Positions 47,642 through 56,097 of a DNA stretch of 64,000 nucleotides are shown in pieces. The translations under genes and the position numbers were made by a program. The notes under the pieces are model-generated. The model was not told the DNA's origin, made no database searches, and was given only the letters and a program-made list of their open reading frames with translations. Positions within the stretch are counted from its first letter, which is position 1. Each line of letters begins with the position of its first letter. Source of the DNA: Fructobacillus tropaeoli (GTDB lineage: Bacteria > Bacillota > Bacilli > Lactobacillales > Lactobacillaceae); NCBI RefSeq assembly GCF_001047135.2, contig NZ_DF968080.1, positions 162,444 to 226,443 of the forward strand, in the 5' to 3' direction.

Positions 47642-49078
47642 ATGCAAACTTCCCGCCTTCGTCTCAAAGCTGGCCTCTTCACCAACTACCTGGTCCACGG
47701 CTTTGGCATGATTATTCTGACCCAAAACCTGGTCACCCTGGCCCATCACTGGCAATCCACTTTAACAGTGGCTTCCTTTATCCTTTCCGGAATTGGTATC
47801 GGTCGCCTCATCGCCTACCTGATTATGGGCTTTATCTCTGACCGCTTTGGCCGCAAGACAACCCTCTTAATCGGAATGATGACATACCTGATTTTCTTCG
47901 TGGCAACACCGCTGAACCAATCGGTTGCCCTGGCCTATGGTTTGGCCATCTTGGCCGGTGTGGCCAACTCAGCCCTCGACTCAGCAACCTACCCACTTTT
48001 GGCAGAAATCAACCAAAACGGAACCAGTAACAGCGTCCTCTTGAAGGCCTTCATTTCCGTCGGTGAATTTATCCTGCCACTAATCGTTCTCTTCTTGGCC
48101 GAACAAAAGCTTTGGTTCGGTCTCTCATTCTTGGTCCCAGCTGCGATTTTGCTGGTCAACCTCGCCAACGTTCTCACGATTAATGTGAAGGACGCCAGAG
48201 AAACGGCCGCTATTGCAGAGACATCCGGTCTCAAGCTTGGCTTCGCTAAGAAATCAGCCTTGACCGCTGGCCTCTTCGTCTACGGTTACACCTCAATGGC
48301 CGTCATGATTTGGTTTACCCAGTGGATTACCATCTTCACTAAGAAAATTGACTTCACAGCCGCCATGGCCCACTTCCTCCTTTCCCTTTACAGCCTTGGT
48401 TCCATCAGCGGCGTCATCATCGTCGTGGTCTTACTAAAGCGCCTGACCATTAAAAAAGAACTCTTCCTCACGTTAAACGCCGTCTCATTACTGGCTATCA
48501 CCACGATTACCTTGAGCACCAACGAAACAATTTCGGCCATCGCCGCCTTCCTCTTTGGTTTGAGCGCTGCGGGTGGCTTGATGCAAATCGCCTTGAACAC
48601 CCTCTTGTCCATCTACCCAAAGCACAAGGGTATGTTAACAGGTCTCTTCTTTATTTTCGGCTCCCTGGCCTCCTTCTCGGTGCCAATCATTACCGGCCTA
48701 ATTGTGAAGAACCCAAGCATCAACTTAATGGCCGGTGACATTCTGGTCGCCTTGGTCGGTCTGGCCGTCGCCGTGATTATGTTCTGGGCTTTGCCAAAGG
48801 AAAAGCGGGCGAATACCTCTTTAGCCGACGCACGAGAAGATATTAACCGCATTGATGCACAACTGATTGACCTCCTCGAACAACGCTTCGCCGCTGTCGA
48901 TGATGTGCATAAGTTCAAACAAAATGGGCAAATTGCCATCAAAGACCTCGACCGCGAGCGACAGGTTCTCGACAATGTTGCCAAGAAAACCAAAAATAAG
49001 GACCTGGTGGCTTATAATCAAGACATTATCCAAACTATTATGGATAATTCCCGCAAGTACCAGGCATCACTGAAGTAA
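47642..49078 (+). CDS. MFS transporter fused to a chorismate mutase (AroQ) domain
   Basis: A 478-residue fusion. Residues 1-390 are a 12-helix major facilitator with the loop 2-3 signature GFISDRFGRKT. Residues 392-478 form a complete AroQ-type chorismate mutase. Aligned by eye with the E. coli enzyme, all seven classical active-site residues are kept: Arg11 (AREDI), Arg28 (LEQR), Lys39 (HKFK), Asp48, Arg51 and Glu52 (KDLDRER), Gln88 (KYQ). No other chorismate mutase is in the operon, so this is probably the route to prephenate. The cargo may be shikimate or another aromatic intermediate. AAGGAG precedes the ATG and there is no frameshift at the junction. Confidence 0.9.
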   Translation: MQTSRLRLKAGLFTNYLVHGFGMIILTQNLVTLAHHWQSTLTVASFILSGIGIGRLIAYLIMGFISDRFGRKTTLLIGMMTYLIFFVATPLNQSVALAYGLAILAGVANSALDSATYPLLAEINQNGTSNSVLLKAFISVGEFILPLIVLFLAEQKLWFGLSFLVPAAILLVNLANVLTINVKDARETAAIAETSGLKLGFAKKSALTAGLFVYGYTSMAVMIWFTQWITIFTKKIDFTAAMAHFLLSLYSLGSISGVIIVVVLLKRLTIKKELFLTLNAVSLLAITTITLSTNETISAIAAFLFGLSAAGGLMQIALNTLLSIYPKHKGMLTGLFFIFGSLASFSVPIITGLIVKNPSINLMAGDILVALVGLAVAVIMFWALPKEKRANTSLADAREDINRIDAQLIDLLEQRFAAVDDVHKFKQNGQIAIKDLDRERQVLDNVAKKTKNKDLVAYNQDIIQTIMDNSRKYQASLK

Positions 49079-49241
49079 GAACGCACTGGTGGTTAACCCG
49101 CTTTCAACAACTCGCCGTCGCCATAACTACCATTATCATTGCAATAAGAACCAGATGACGACTAACTTGTTTTCACCCATTAGCCACCATCGTAACTACC
49201 ATTACCAAGAATCAATCCAGATACAGAAAAGGAAAAACATT
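49079..49241 (+). other. 163-nt spacer with two imperfect direct repeats before aroC
   Basis: All other genes of this operon abut or overlap, but here 163 nt intervene. Two copies of a ~25-nt motif (CCATAACTACCATTA at about 49120 and CATCGTAACTACCATTA at about 49188) are seen. The spacer is open in frame with aroC and would encode two NYHY-type runs; the aroC ribosome site AAAAGGAAAAA is at its end. It could be a remnant of a leader peptide gene or an internal regulatory site. Confidence 0.5.
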
Positions 49242-50411
49242 ATGCTCACATACTTAACCGCTGGTGAATCACACGGACCGGAACTTTCAGGAATTTTGAC
49301 GGGCATCCCCGCTGGTCTAAAACTCGATATTGACGAGATTAACGCTGCCTTGGCTGCCCGTCAAGGAGGATATGGCCGTGGTAACCGGCAAAAGATTGAG
49401 CACGATCAGGTCATCATCACTGGTGGTGTCCGCCATGGTAAGACGCTTGGTTCCCCAATTGCCTTAACAGTTAAAAATCGTGACCACAAGCAATGGTCTG
49501 AAATCATGAACCCCACCTCAGAAGAAACGCCAGAAAATACCCTGCGATCCGTTAGTCGCCCCCGTCCCGGCCACGCTGATTTGGTCGGTGGAATGAAGTA
49601 TGGTCATCGCGACATGCGAAATGTTTTGGAACGGTCATCGGCCCGCGAAACAGCCATGCGAGTTGCTATCGGTAATATCTGCAAGCAGGTCTTGCAGGCC
49701 CTAAATATCAAGATTGTCGGCTACGTGGAAGCCATTGGCGGCATCCATGCCGAGGGGAGCCAACCCACGGATGTTGACCAAATTGAAAAGTTGATTGCCC
49801 AAAACGACTTGCGCCTTACCGAAGAGACCCAGGTAACAGCCATTCACGAATTAATTGATACGGCCAAGCGCAATGGCGATACTTTGGGTGGCGTCATCCG
49901 AGTGGTGGCTGAAAACGTGCCAGCCGGCTTAGGCTCTTATGTTTCCTGGGATACAAAATTAGATGCCAAGCTTGCAGCAGCCGTCATGGGGGTCAACGCC
50001 ATGAAGGGTGTTGAAATCGGTGATGGCTTTGAAAATGCCGAACACCCCGGTAGCCAGGTCATGGACGAAATCGACTGGCAAGAAGGACAAGGCTTTTCCC
50101 GTAATTCCGATCACCTGGGTGGCTTTGAAGGTGGCATGACCAATGGCATGCCCGTCATTGTTAAGGCTGCGATGAAGCCCATCCCAACGCTGTACAAGCC
50201 ATTGCAAAGTGCCGACATCAACAGCAAGGAAGTTAAAAAGGCCACGGTGGAACGCTCCGACACCACCGCGATTGTGCCCGCCTCAATTGTGATTGAAAGC
50301 GTGATTGCTATCGAATTGGCCAAGGCAATTACCGATACTTTCGATGGTAGCAACCTCGCCCGCTTGCAAAAGCAAATTGCGGACTACCGTCTCGAACTCA
50401 AGAATTTCTAA
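49242..50411 (+). CDS. aroC: Chorismate synthase
   Basis: A 389-residue FMN-dependent enzyme of usual length. It starts MLTYLTAGESHGPELSG and has RPRPGHADLVGGMKYGHRD and RSSARETAMRVAIG, all signatures. It makes chorismate, the branch point for both operons here. The open frame extends 51 codons upstream, but family alignment and AAAAGG support the ATG at 49242. Confidence 0.96.
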   Translation: MLTYLTAGESHGPELSGILTGIPAGLKLDIDEINAALAARQGGYGRGNRQKIEHDQVIITGGVRHGKTLGSPIALTVKNRDHKQWSEIMNPTSEETPENTLRSVSRPRPGHADLVGGMKYGHRDMRNVLERSSARETAMRVAIGNICKQVLQALNIKIVGYVEAIGGIHAEGSQPTDVDQIEKLIAQNDLRLTEETQVTAIHELIDTAKRNGDTLGGVIRVVAENVPAGLGSYVSWDTKLDAKLAAAVMGVNAMKGVEIGDGFENAEHPGSQVMDEIDWQEGQGFSRNSDHLGGFEGGMTNGMPVIVKAAMKPIPTLYKPLQSADINSKEVKKATVERSDTTAIVPASIVIESVIAIELAKAITDTFDGSNLARLQKQIADYRLELKNF

Positions 50412-50420
50412 GGATAAATC

Positions 50421-51707
50421 ATGGCAGAACAAGATCGAACAAAATTAACCGGACGCATCACCGTTCCCGGTGACAAGAGTATCTCCCACCGCAGCATTAT
50501 CTTTGCGGCGATTAGCACGGGTGTGACAACAATTGATAATTTTTTGAAATCAGCTGACTGCCTGTCCACGATGCAGGCCTTCAAGGACTTGGGGGTCAAA
50601 ATTGATGAACGAGACGGCCAGGTGGTTATCACAGGTGTTGGCTTAAAGGGGTTGACCCAAAGCAACCAGCCTCTGGACATGGGCAATTCCGGCACGTCAA
50701 CTCGGTTGATTACCGGACTCTTGGCGGGTCAGGACTTTGATTCAAAATTGGTGGGAGATGCCTCACTTTCCAAGCGACCAATGGCCCGGGTCACCGACCC
50801 ACTCAGCCAGATGGGAGCTGATTTTACCAGCACTGAGAACCACCTACCGTTAACGGTCTTCGGTCGCCCCCTCCATGGGATTCATTACCGCCTGCCGGTT
50901 GCCAGTGCCCAAGTCAAAAGTGCCATCATCCTTGCCGCCCTTCAAGCAACGGGTGATACCGTGATTGAGGAGCCAACGGCTTCAAGAGACCATACGGAAC
51001 GGATGTTGGCTGCCTTTAGCCCGGCCAGCATTGACCGTGAGGACCACAAGATTACCATTCACCCTGGCCACCCTCTGACCGCCCAACACGTCACCGTTCC
51101 TGGTGATATTTCCTCTGCCGCCTTCTGGTTGGTTGCGGGTGCGATTGTGCCCGGTTCTTCCATTACGATTGAAAATGTTGGAATTAATCAAACGCGTACC
51201 GGGATTCTCTCAGTTCTCAAGCAAATGGGTTCACAACTGTCCATTCAAGAACGCCCCCAGGCCAACGAAGAAACGGAGCCCTCTGCTGATATTACCATTA
51301 CAGCTTCGGCACTCAAGCCCTTTGAAATCGGCGCTGAAGAAATTCCCGCCCTTGTTGATGAAGTGCCCCTCTTGGCCCTCTTAGCAGCCAGAGCGGATGG
51401 CATCAGCCGCATTACCGGCGCTGAAGAATTACGCTTCAAGGAATCCGACCGGCTTGCGGTCGTGGCAGCAGAATTCCGGAAGTTCGGCATTGCCATTGAG
51501 GAATTACCTGATGGCTTCGTGATTGATGGCCGCAAGAGTTGGCAAGTGCAAAACACTGATTTGGACAGCCACCAAGACCACCGAATTGCAATGACCCTCA
51601 AAATTGCTTCCCTACTAGTTCCAGAGGACGTGACGATTCGAGACTTTGATGCCGTTAATATTTCTTACCCCAGCTTTTTAGCTGACTTGCAACGATTAAG
51701 GAGTTGA
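50421..51707 (+). CDS. aroA: EPSP synthase (3-phosphoshikimate 1-carboxyvinyltransferase)
   Basis: A 428-residue two-domain enzyme. Signatures: GDKSISHRSIIF, LDMGNSGTSTRLITGLLAG, DASLSKRPMARV, DEVPLLALLAARADG, KESDRL and DHRIAMTL. The GNSGTSTR region with Ser after Asn-Ser-Gly-Thr suggests class II-like features, which I cannot verify by alignment. AAGGAT precedes the ATG. Confidence 0.96.
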   Translation: MAEQDRTKLTGRITVPGDKSISHRSIIFAAISTGVTTIDNFLKSADCLSTMQAFKDLGVKIDERDGQVVITGVGLKGLTQSNQPLDMGNSGTSTRLITGLLAGQDFDSKLVGDASLSKRPMARVTDPLSQMGADFTSTENHLPLTVFGRPLHGIHYRLPVASAQVKSAIILAALQATGDTVIEEPTASRDHTERMLAAFSPASIDREDHKITIHPGHPLTAQHVTVPGDISSAAFWLVAGAIVPGSSITIENVGINQTRTGILSVLKQMGSQLSIQERPQANEETEPSADITITASALKPFEIGAEEIPALVDEVPLLALLAARADGISRITGAEELRFKESDRLAVVAAEFRKFGIAIEELPDGFVIDGRKSWQVQNTDLDSHQDHRIAMTLKIASLLVPEDVTIRDFDAVNISYPSFLADLQRLRS

Positions 51708-51712
51708 TCAAA

Positions 51713-52570
51713 TTGAAAACTGTCTTTATCAACGGGTTAGGGCTGATTGGGGCCACCATGGCCAGGATCATCAAAGCCGCTAACCCGGCCACAACCATTA
51801 TTGCTTTTGATCCAAAACAAGAAAATATCACCACGATGGTGGACGATGGCGTCGTTGATTCGGCCGTCGACTTTGAAACGGGAGCCAAGCAGGCTGATTT
51901 AATCATCCTCGCCACACCCGTTTCCGGCATCTGCTCGAGCCTACGCCAATTGGCCGAGCTTGATTTGAAATCAGATGTCCTCGTGACCGACGTCGGCAGC
52001 AGCAAGGAAAACATCCTAGCTGCCGCTGAGCCGCTCATGAACCATGGTGTTCAATTCTTAGGCGGCCACCCGATGGCCGGCTCCCACCTAACAGGAAGCA
52101 AGAACAGTCGGTTAGACCTCTTTGCTAATCATAGCTTCTTCTTGGTGAATGGGAACGCCAGCCCAGCCGCTATCAAGAAATATCAGGCGCTCTTGGCTCC
52201 TGGTCAGCTGCACTTTAGCTCTCTAACTGCTAAGCAACACGACCAACTCGTTTCAGCCACGAGCCACCTGCCCCACATGGTCGCCTTTGCCTTGACCAAC
52301 ACCATCATTCCGGAGGTTGATGACATGGCCATCGACCCTGGCATCCCTTCCGGTGGCCTCTTAGACACCACGCGGATTGCCAAGGCAGACCCTGACATGT
52401 GGACCGCTATTTTCACGAGCGAACGCGCTGATTTATTAGCACAAATTGATCAATTTCAAAAGCAACTAACCCGGTTACGGACCGCCATCGCGGTTGATGA
52501 CCAAGACAGTATTCATGATCAACTACAGGCCGCCAATGAGGCCCGCCTACGATTGGAGGAAAAGCGATGA
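51713..52570 (+). CDS. tyrA: Prephenate dehydrogenase without an ACT domain
   Basis: A 285-residue TyrA, which makes 4-hydroxyphenylpyruvate with NAD. GLGLIGATMARII binds NAD; TDVGSSKENILAA, FLGGHPMAGSHLTGS and SATSHLPHMVAFAL form the active site, including the catalytic His. The C-terminus ends after the dehydrogenase dimerisation helices; no ACT or chorismate mutase domain is attached. The start is TTG at 51713 (AGGAG nine bases upstream, formed by the last aroA codons); a TTG at 51704 is possible. It overlaps aroK by 4 bp. Confidence 0.93.
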   Translation: MKTVFINGLGLIGATMARIIKAANPATTIIAFDPKQENITTMVDDGVVDSAVDFETGAKQADLIILATPVSGICSSLRQLAELDLKSDVLVTDVGSSKENILAAAEPLMNHGVQFLGGHPMAGSHLTGSKNSRLDLFANHSFFLVNGNASPAAIKKYQALLAPGQLHFSSLTAKQHDQLVSATSHLPHMVAFALTNTIIPEVDDMAIDPGIPSGGLLDTTRIAKADPDMWTAIFTSERADLLAQIDQFQKQLTRLRTAIAVDDQDSIHDQLQAANEARLRLEEKR

Positions 52571-53079
52571 GAATTACTTTAATTGGCTTTATGGGTTCCG
52601 GCAAAACCACCGTTGCCCAAGAACTCAGCCAACAGTTGGCCTTACCAAACAACGATCTCGATACCCTCATTGAGCAGGCTGCGGGCTTGACCATTCCCGC
52701 CTACTTCGAACAATTTGGCGAAGCCCACTTTCGCCAACTCGAACAAAAAGTCTTAGCCGAGGCCCTGAGCCTGGAAGGCATTCTGTCAACTGGCGGTGGC
52801 ACCCCGGTTCAGGTCAGCAACCAAGACTTACTGAAAAATCAGGACAGCCCCGTTATCTTCTTGGATGCAAATGACCAAACCATTACCACCCGCCTCTTGG
52901 CCGATGGGGTTGCTAGTCGCCCACTTTTCCAGCAACTGGGGATGGACGGCCTGCTAGAACTTAAGCTGGCGCGCCAACCAATTTACGAAAAAATTGCCAG
53001 TGAAATCATTACCGTCGATGGCAAACAACCGGCTGAAATCGCCGAAGAAATTATTCATGCAATCAACGTCAGCATTTAG
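52567..53079 (+). CDS. aroK: Shikimate kinase
   Basis: A 170-residue P-loop kinase. Walker A is GFMGSGKTTVAQEL, shikimate contacts are in PNNDLDTLIEQAAG and LSTGGGTPVQ, and the lid has RPLFQQLG. It phosphorylates shikimate for AroA. Its ATG overlaps the tyrA stop. Confidence 0.94.
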   Translation: MRITLIGFMGSGKTTVAQELSQQLALPNNDLDTLIEQAAGLTIPAYFEQFGEAHFRQLEQKVLAEALSLEGILSTGGGTPVQVSNQDLLKNQDSPVIFLDANDQTITTRLLADGVASRPLFQQLGMDGLLELKLARQPIYEKIASEIITVDGKQPAEIAEEIIHAINVSI

Positions 53080-53090
53080 GAGGATTGACG

Positions 53091-53633
53091 ATGGCTACTA
53101 TTCATACCTTAGGACCAAAAACAACCGACAGCTATAAGGCCGCAAAGCACCTGCAAGATGAGGACCCTGACTATCAGGGTCTCACGATTACCCTGCATGA
53201 GAACTTTGAGGACGTCTACCAGCACCTGACTGATTTTATCGGTGATTATTTTTTGGTCCCAACCGCCTACCAATCGGACGATGGTGACAGTTGGACAAGA
53301 AATAACTACCGTTACCTCGATCACCTGACGATTCAGACGACCTTTGCTTTGCCAACTATGCCGATGTTGTTAACGGAAAACCAAGCGTTGAAAAACAAAA
53401 AAGCCATCCTCCATCCGGCAACGACGGAGCTAATTCATCAATACATGATTGACAGCCACCAAAATCTGGCCGTTGACTTCGTGCCCAGCAAGCCACTGGC
53501 ACAGACAGCCTTTGAGGAAGGCAACTACCAATACGCCATCTTCAGTAAGCAATCCTTCCTTCCCCATGATTCACTGACCATCATCAAGGAATACCACCCC
53601 GAGATGGTCTGGTGCCTTTATCAAATCAAATAA
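53091..53633 (+). CDS. Small divergent prephenate dehydratase-like protein (no ACT domain)
   Basis: A 180-residue protein starting IHTLGPKTTDSYKAAKHL, a prephenate dehydratase-fold N-terminus. A standard PheA is about 275 residues and has a regulatory ACT domain and a TRF motif; neither is present. The middle (LVPTAYQSDDGDSW) and end (KEYHPEMVWCLYQIK) are divergent. Size and the LGPK, HPA and W-x-x-x segments also recall BacA-type prephenate decarboxylases as I remember them. Last gene of the aro operon, so Phe synthesis (phenylpyruvate formation) is the simplest role. AGGAGG lies 7 bp before the ATG at 53091. Confidence 0.7.
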   Translation: MATIHTLGPKTTDSYKAAKHLQDEDPDYQGLTITLHENFEDVYQHLTDFIGDYFLVPTAYQSDDGDSWTRNNYRYLDHLTIQTTFALPTMPMLLTENQALKNKKAILHPATTELIHQYMIDSHQNLAVDFVPSKPLAQTAFEEGNYQYAIFSKQSFLPHDSLTIIKEYHPEMVWCLYQIK

Positions 53634-53653
53634 AAAATCAGCATCCGCTCATA

Positions 53654-53685
53654 CAAAAAGACCGACTTTTCAGTCGGTCTTTTGT
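53654..53685 (+). terminator. Terminator of the aro/tyr/phe operon
   Basis: AAAAAGACCGACT pairs with AGTCGGTCTTTT. It lies 20 bp after the last gene and can serve the convergent small membrane gene too. Confidence 0.88.
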
Positions 53686-53693
53686 TTATTATT

Positions 53694-53972
53694 TTATTTG
53701 GCAGCGGAATGTTTTCTTTTGGACTGATTTTTGAAATAAAAATAAACCAGCCAAAGAACCATAAAGACGGTAAAGTATACCAGCATATCCCAGGTTCCCG
53801 TCACAACATTGCTCATTGAACGAGCATCGCGTTCGGTTTCAATCCGAATTCCTAGTGCTGTTTCTGTCACTCCGCTTTGGGAAATATTAAACATTGCAAC
53901 AAAGAAATCCATCAACAGCAGTCCCATAAAAATGAGTCCACCCTTCGTCACCGGCCATAAATATTTTTGCAT
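53694..53972 (-). CDS. Unrecognised small membrane protein
   Basis: A 92-residue protein with two hydrophobic segments (about 10-30 and 60-80) and a basic tail (KNQSKRKHSAAK). I do not recognise a family. GAGGTG lies six bases before the ATG at 53972, so translation is likely. It is single and convergent to the aro operon. Confidence 0.6.
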   Translation of the reverse strand: MQKYLWPVTKGGLIFMGLLLMDFFVAMFNISQSGVTETALGIRIETERDARSMSNVVTGTWDMLVYFTVFMVLWLVYFYFKNQSKRKHSAAK

Positions 53973-54120
53973 TCTAATCACCTCATTGCTATTAAATTTG
54001 GTTTTCGCTTGCCACCATTATAAGCAATTCAGTTTGCAAAATTTATTCCCATTTGGCATAAATTTACGGGCCTCAGTATTGTAAAATTAAGGGTTTATCC
54101 CTGCATTTATAATCGTTCAA

Positions 54121-54843
54121 TTAGGCCTTTTTTTCAGCCACCAAAGCAAAGAAATCCTGGAAAAGCTTTTCCTGATTTTCATGGTCAGACCAAAAAGTTT
54201 CCGGATGCCATTGAACGCCATAAACGGCCAAATCAGGATTTTCAATCGCTTCAATCACGCCATCATTAGCCCGTGCAGTGACCTTGAAACCGTCCGCGAC
54301 CTTTTTCACCGCTTGATGGTGCTTGGAGTTCACGAAGGGGTGAGTCCCCTGCGACTTGGACACAAAGCTACCCTCTTCCACGTTGACGAAATGAGTTGGG
54401 AAAGCTGAATCCGGCACCTGTTCGTGGCGAATGGCTTCTTGCTCATATTGTGAGGGCAAATCTTGATAGAGCGTCCCACCAAAAGCAACATTAATGATTT
54501 GAATACCACGGCAAATTCCAAAAACAGGTTTATTCTGCCGAACACTTTCCTCGATGACCGCCTTTTCAAAATCATCGCGTGGCACATACGTTACGCCAAT
54601 GTGCTGGTGCGGATCTTCACCGTAAAGGTGCGGTGAAACATCCGGTCCACCTGGAATGATAATGGCATCCACCATCCCGACCATTTCTTTCGCCATTTCT
54701 GGCTTAGCAATTGGCAAAATCATCGGAACCACGTCGTTTTTAACCAAGACGTCCACTAGGCGCTTTTGAACGTAATCAGCTAACTTCAATCGGCTCGGGG
54801 CTGTTTGTTGCATATTTGCATCTGCTGTAATACCAATTTTCAT
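54121..54843 (-). CDS. Class I glutamine amidotransferase-like hydrolase (peptidase C26 family)
   Basis: A 240-residue protein of the gamma-glutamyl-GABA hydrolase (PuuD-like) family. The nucleophile Cys is in PVFGICRGIQIINVAFGG and the His-x-Glu of the triad in VYGVQWHPETFW. IIPGGPDVSPHLYGE is the oxyanion region. It hydrolyses gamma-glutamyl amide bonds of a small substrate; no polyamine genes are near. The ATG at 54843 follows AGGACGG. Confidence 0.9.
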   Translation of the reverse strand: MKIGITADANMQQTAPSRLKLADYVQKRLVDVLVKNDVVPMILPIAKPEMAKEMVGMVDAIIIPGGPDVSPHLYGEDPHQHIGVTYVPRDDFEKAVIEESVRQNKPVFGICRGIQIINVAFGGTLYQDLPSQYEQEAIRHEQVPDSAFPTHFVNVEEGSFVSKSQGTHPFVNSKHHQAVKKVADGFKVTARANDGVIEAIENPDLAVYGVQWHPETFWSDHENQEKLFQDFFALVAEKKA

Positions 54844-54934
54844 CAATCCGTCCTCTTTTCAAGTAGAATAAGTAATTTTGATTATAGACCAGTTGGGAGA
54901 AAAAGGAAAATGTTACTAAAAAATCAGTAGATAG

Positions 54935-54966
54935 CAAAAAAAAAGACGACCTTTCAGTCGTCCTTA
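54935..54966 (-). terminator. Terminator of the 90-residue membrane protein gene
   Basis: On the minus strand AAGGACGAC pairs with GTCGTCTTT, then T9. It lies 18 bp after the stop. Confidence 0.88.
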
Positions 54967-54983
54967 TCAAAGTCATATTTAAA

Positions 54984-55256
54984 TTATTTTGAATCGCTTT
55001 GTTCTGCTTCATCGCTAATGTCTCGACGACCAAAGCCCGTATCCGGTTGATCATCAACAACCCGTCGCTTTCCACTGCGGACAATATAGACGATAACTGC
55101 CGCGATAATCAATGAAAAAATCCAATGATGGAGGAAGAAACTCAACACTAACAAAATACCAACTAAAATTAAAAAGTATGAAAATACATTTAAAGTGAAC
55201 CGGAAAAGTGAAACAATTCCCCAAATCACTAATATTAAGCCAAATAATAAGAACAC
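54984..55256 (-). CDS. Small LiaF/LiaI-like membrane protein
   Basis: A 90-residue protein with three or four closely packed hydrophobic segments (1-65) and a charged C-terminal tail (GKRRVVDDQPDTGFGRRDISDEAEQSD). The fold recalls the membrane part of LiaF-type envelope-stress proteins, but similarity is only general. The gene stands alone between terminators. Confidence 0.5.
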   Translation of the reverse strand: MFLLFGLILVIWGIVSLFRFTLNVFSYFLILVGILLVLSFFLHHWIFSLIIAAVIVYIVRSGKRRVVDDQPDTGFGRRDISDEAEQSDSK

Positions 55257-55333
55257 GTTTTATACCTCGTTCAATATACTAATCGTAACTTTATTGTAAC
55301 GTGAATAGATTAAGCGGGGATATAATAACGCCT

Positions 55334-55897
55334 TTATCGCTCCTGACTCACCAAGTAGTCCTGGTAGGCCTGCCGGTTTTGCTTCACGCATTTTTTCAAC
55401 AATTTTTCAAAATAATCAGCTGGACTTGTTCCAATCACAGGATTTTCTCGCCGACTGAGAGTTGTATGAACAAAATCACCATCATCAAAATCCAAAAAGT
55501 TTGCCGCAATGGTCTTAGTCTCTTCGGTTTCCGCAACCACTTCATAGTGCTCAATTTCATCAAAGTTTTCAATGAAATAAAGGTTGCCGTCGGCATCAGC
55601 ATGGTCCAAGTCGTAAAACAGGTACTCCGTCTTCACGTCAATAAAGAGACCGTCGCCGAGGTTTAAAGCATTTTCATCCTCGAATTGCTTCTTTAAATAG
55701 TCATGAACCTCTTTTGGCGTGTGAACATCAAAATCAAAGTTATTATCATTCTGCTGATTTTGCTCAGCCAATGCTTGATTAACTTCTCGCTTCAGCATTG
55801 CCCGAATGATTCGACGGCGTCGTGCTAAATGGTGTGCCTTCACAATTGCAGTCAAAAACAGCAAACCAATGATAGTCAATGAAACCAAGAAAAACAT
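55334..55897 (-). CDS. Membrane-anchored protein of an unrecognised family (paralogue 1)
   Basis: A 187-residue protein with one N-terminal membrane segment (2-20) followed by a basic stretch (HHLARRRRIIRAMLKR). The domain NLGDGLFIDVKTEYLFYDLDHADADG...NFDEIEHYEV...SPADYFEKLL is shared with the next gene on the left strand. I do not recognise the family; the NxGDGLFID and GxSPADYF motifs are its hallmarks. The ATG at 55897 follows GGGAGAG. Acidic composition suggests a cytosolic or surface domain; orientation is not clear. Confidence 0.65.
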   Translation of the reverse strand: MFFLVSLTIIGLLFLTAIVKAHHLARRRRIIRAMLKREVNQALAEQNQQNDNNFDFDVHTPKEVHDYLKKQFEDENALNLGDGLFIDVKTEYLFYDLDHADADGNLYFIENFDEIEHYEVVAETEETKTIAANFLDFDDGDFVHTTLSRRENPVIGTSPADYFEKLLKKCVKQNRQAYQDYLVSQER

Positions 55898-56097
55898 TCT
55901 AACTCTCCCAAACAATTAAAAATCAGGACATTTACAGACCTGATGTTCAACTGGACCTAATAGATTTTGTACCAACCTTTTAAAACTAGATCGGTAACTG
56001 ACTCCATTAGTTTAACTCTCTTGTTGTCAGTTTGTCTATCATTCTAATAACAATTTGTAGAACTTATGTTCGGCCGTAAAAATAAAACGCACAATCA

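Noticed and set aside
49089..49241. N-terminal extension of aroC by 51 residues
   Set aside because: Chorismate synthases start at the MLTYLTAGESHG motif and a ribosome site lies directly before that ATG; the upstream codons are treated as spacer.
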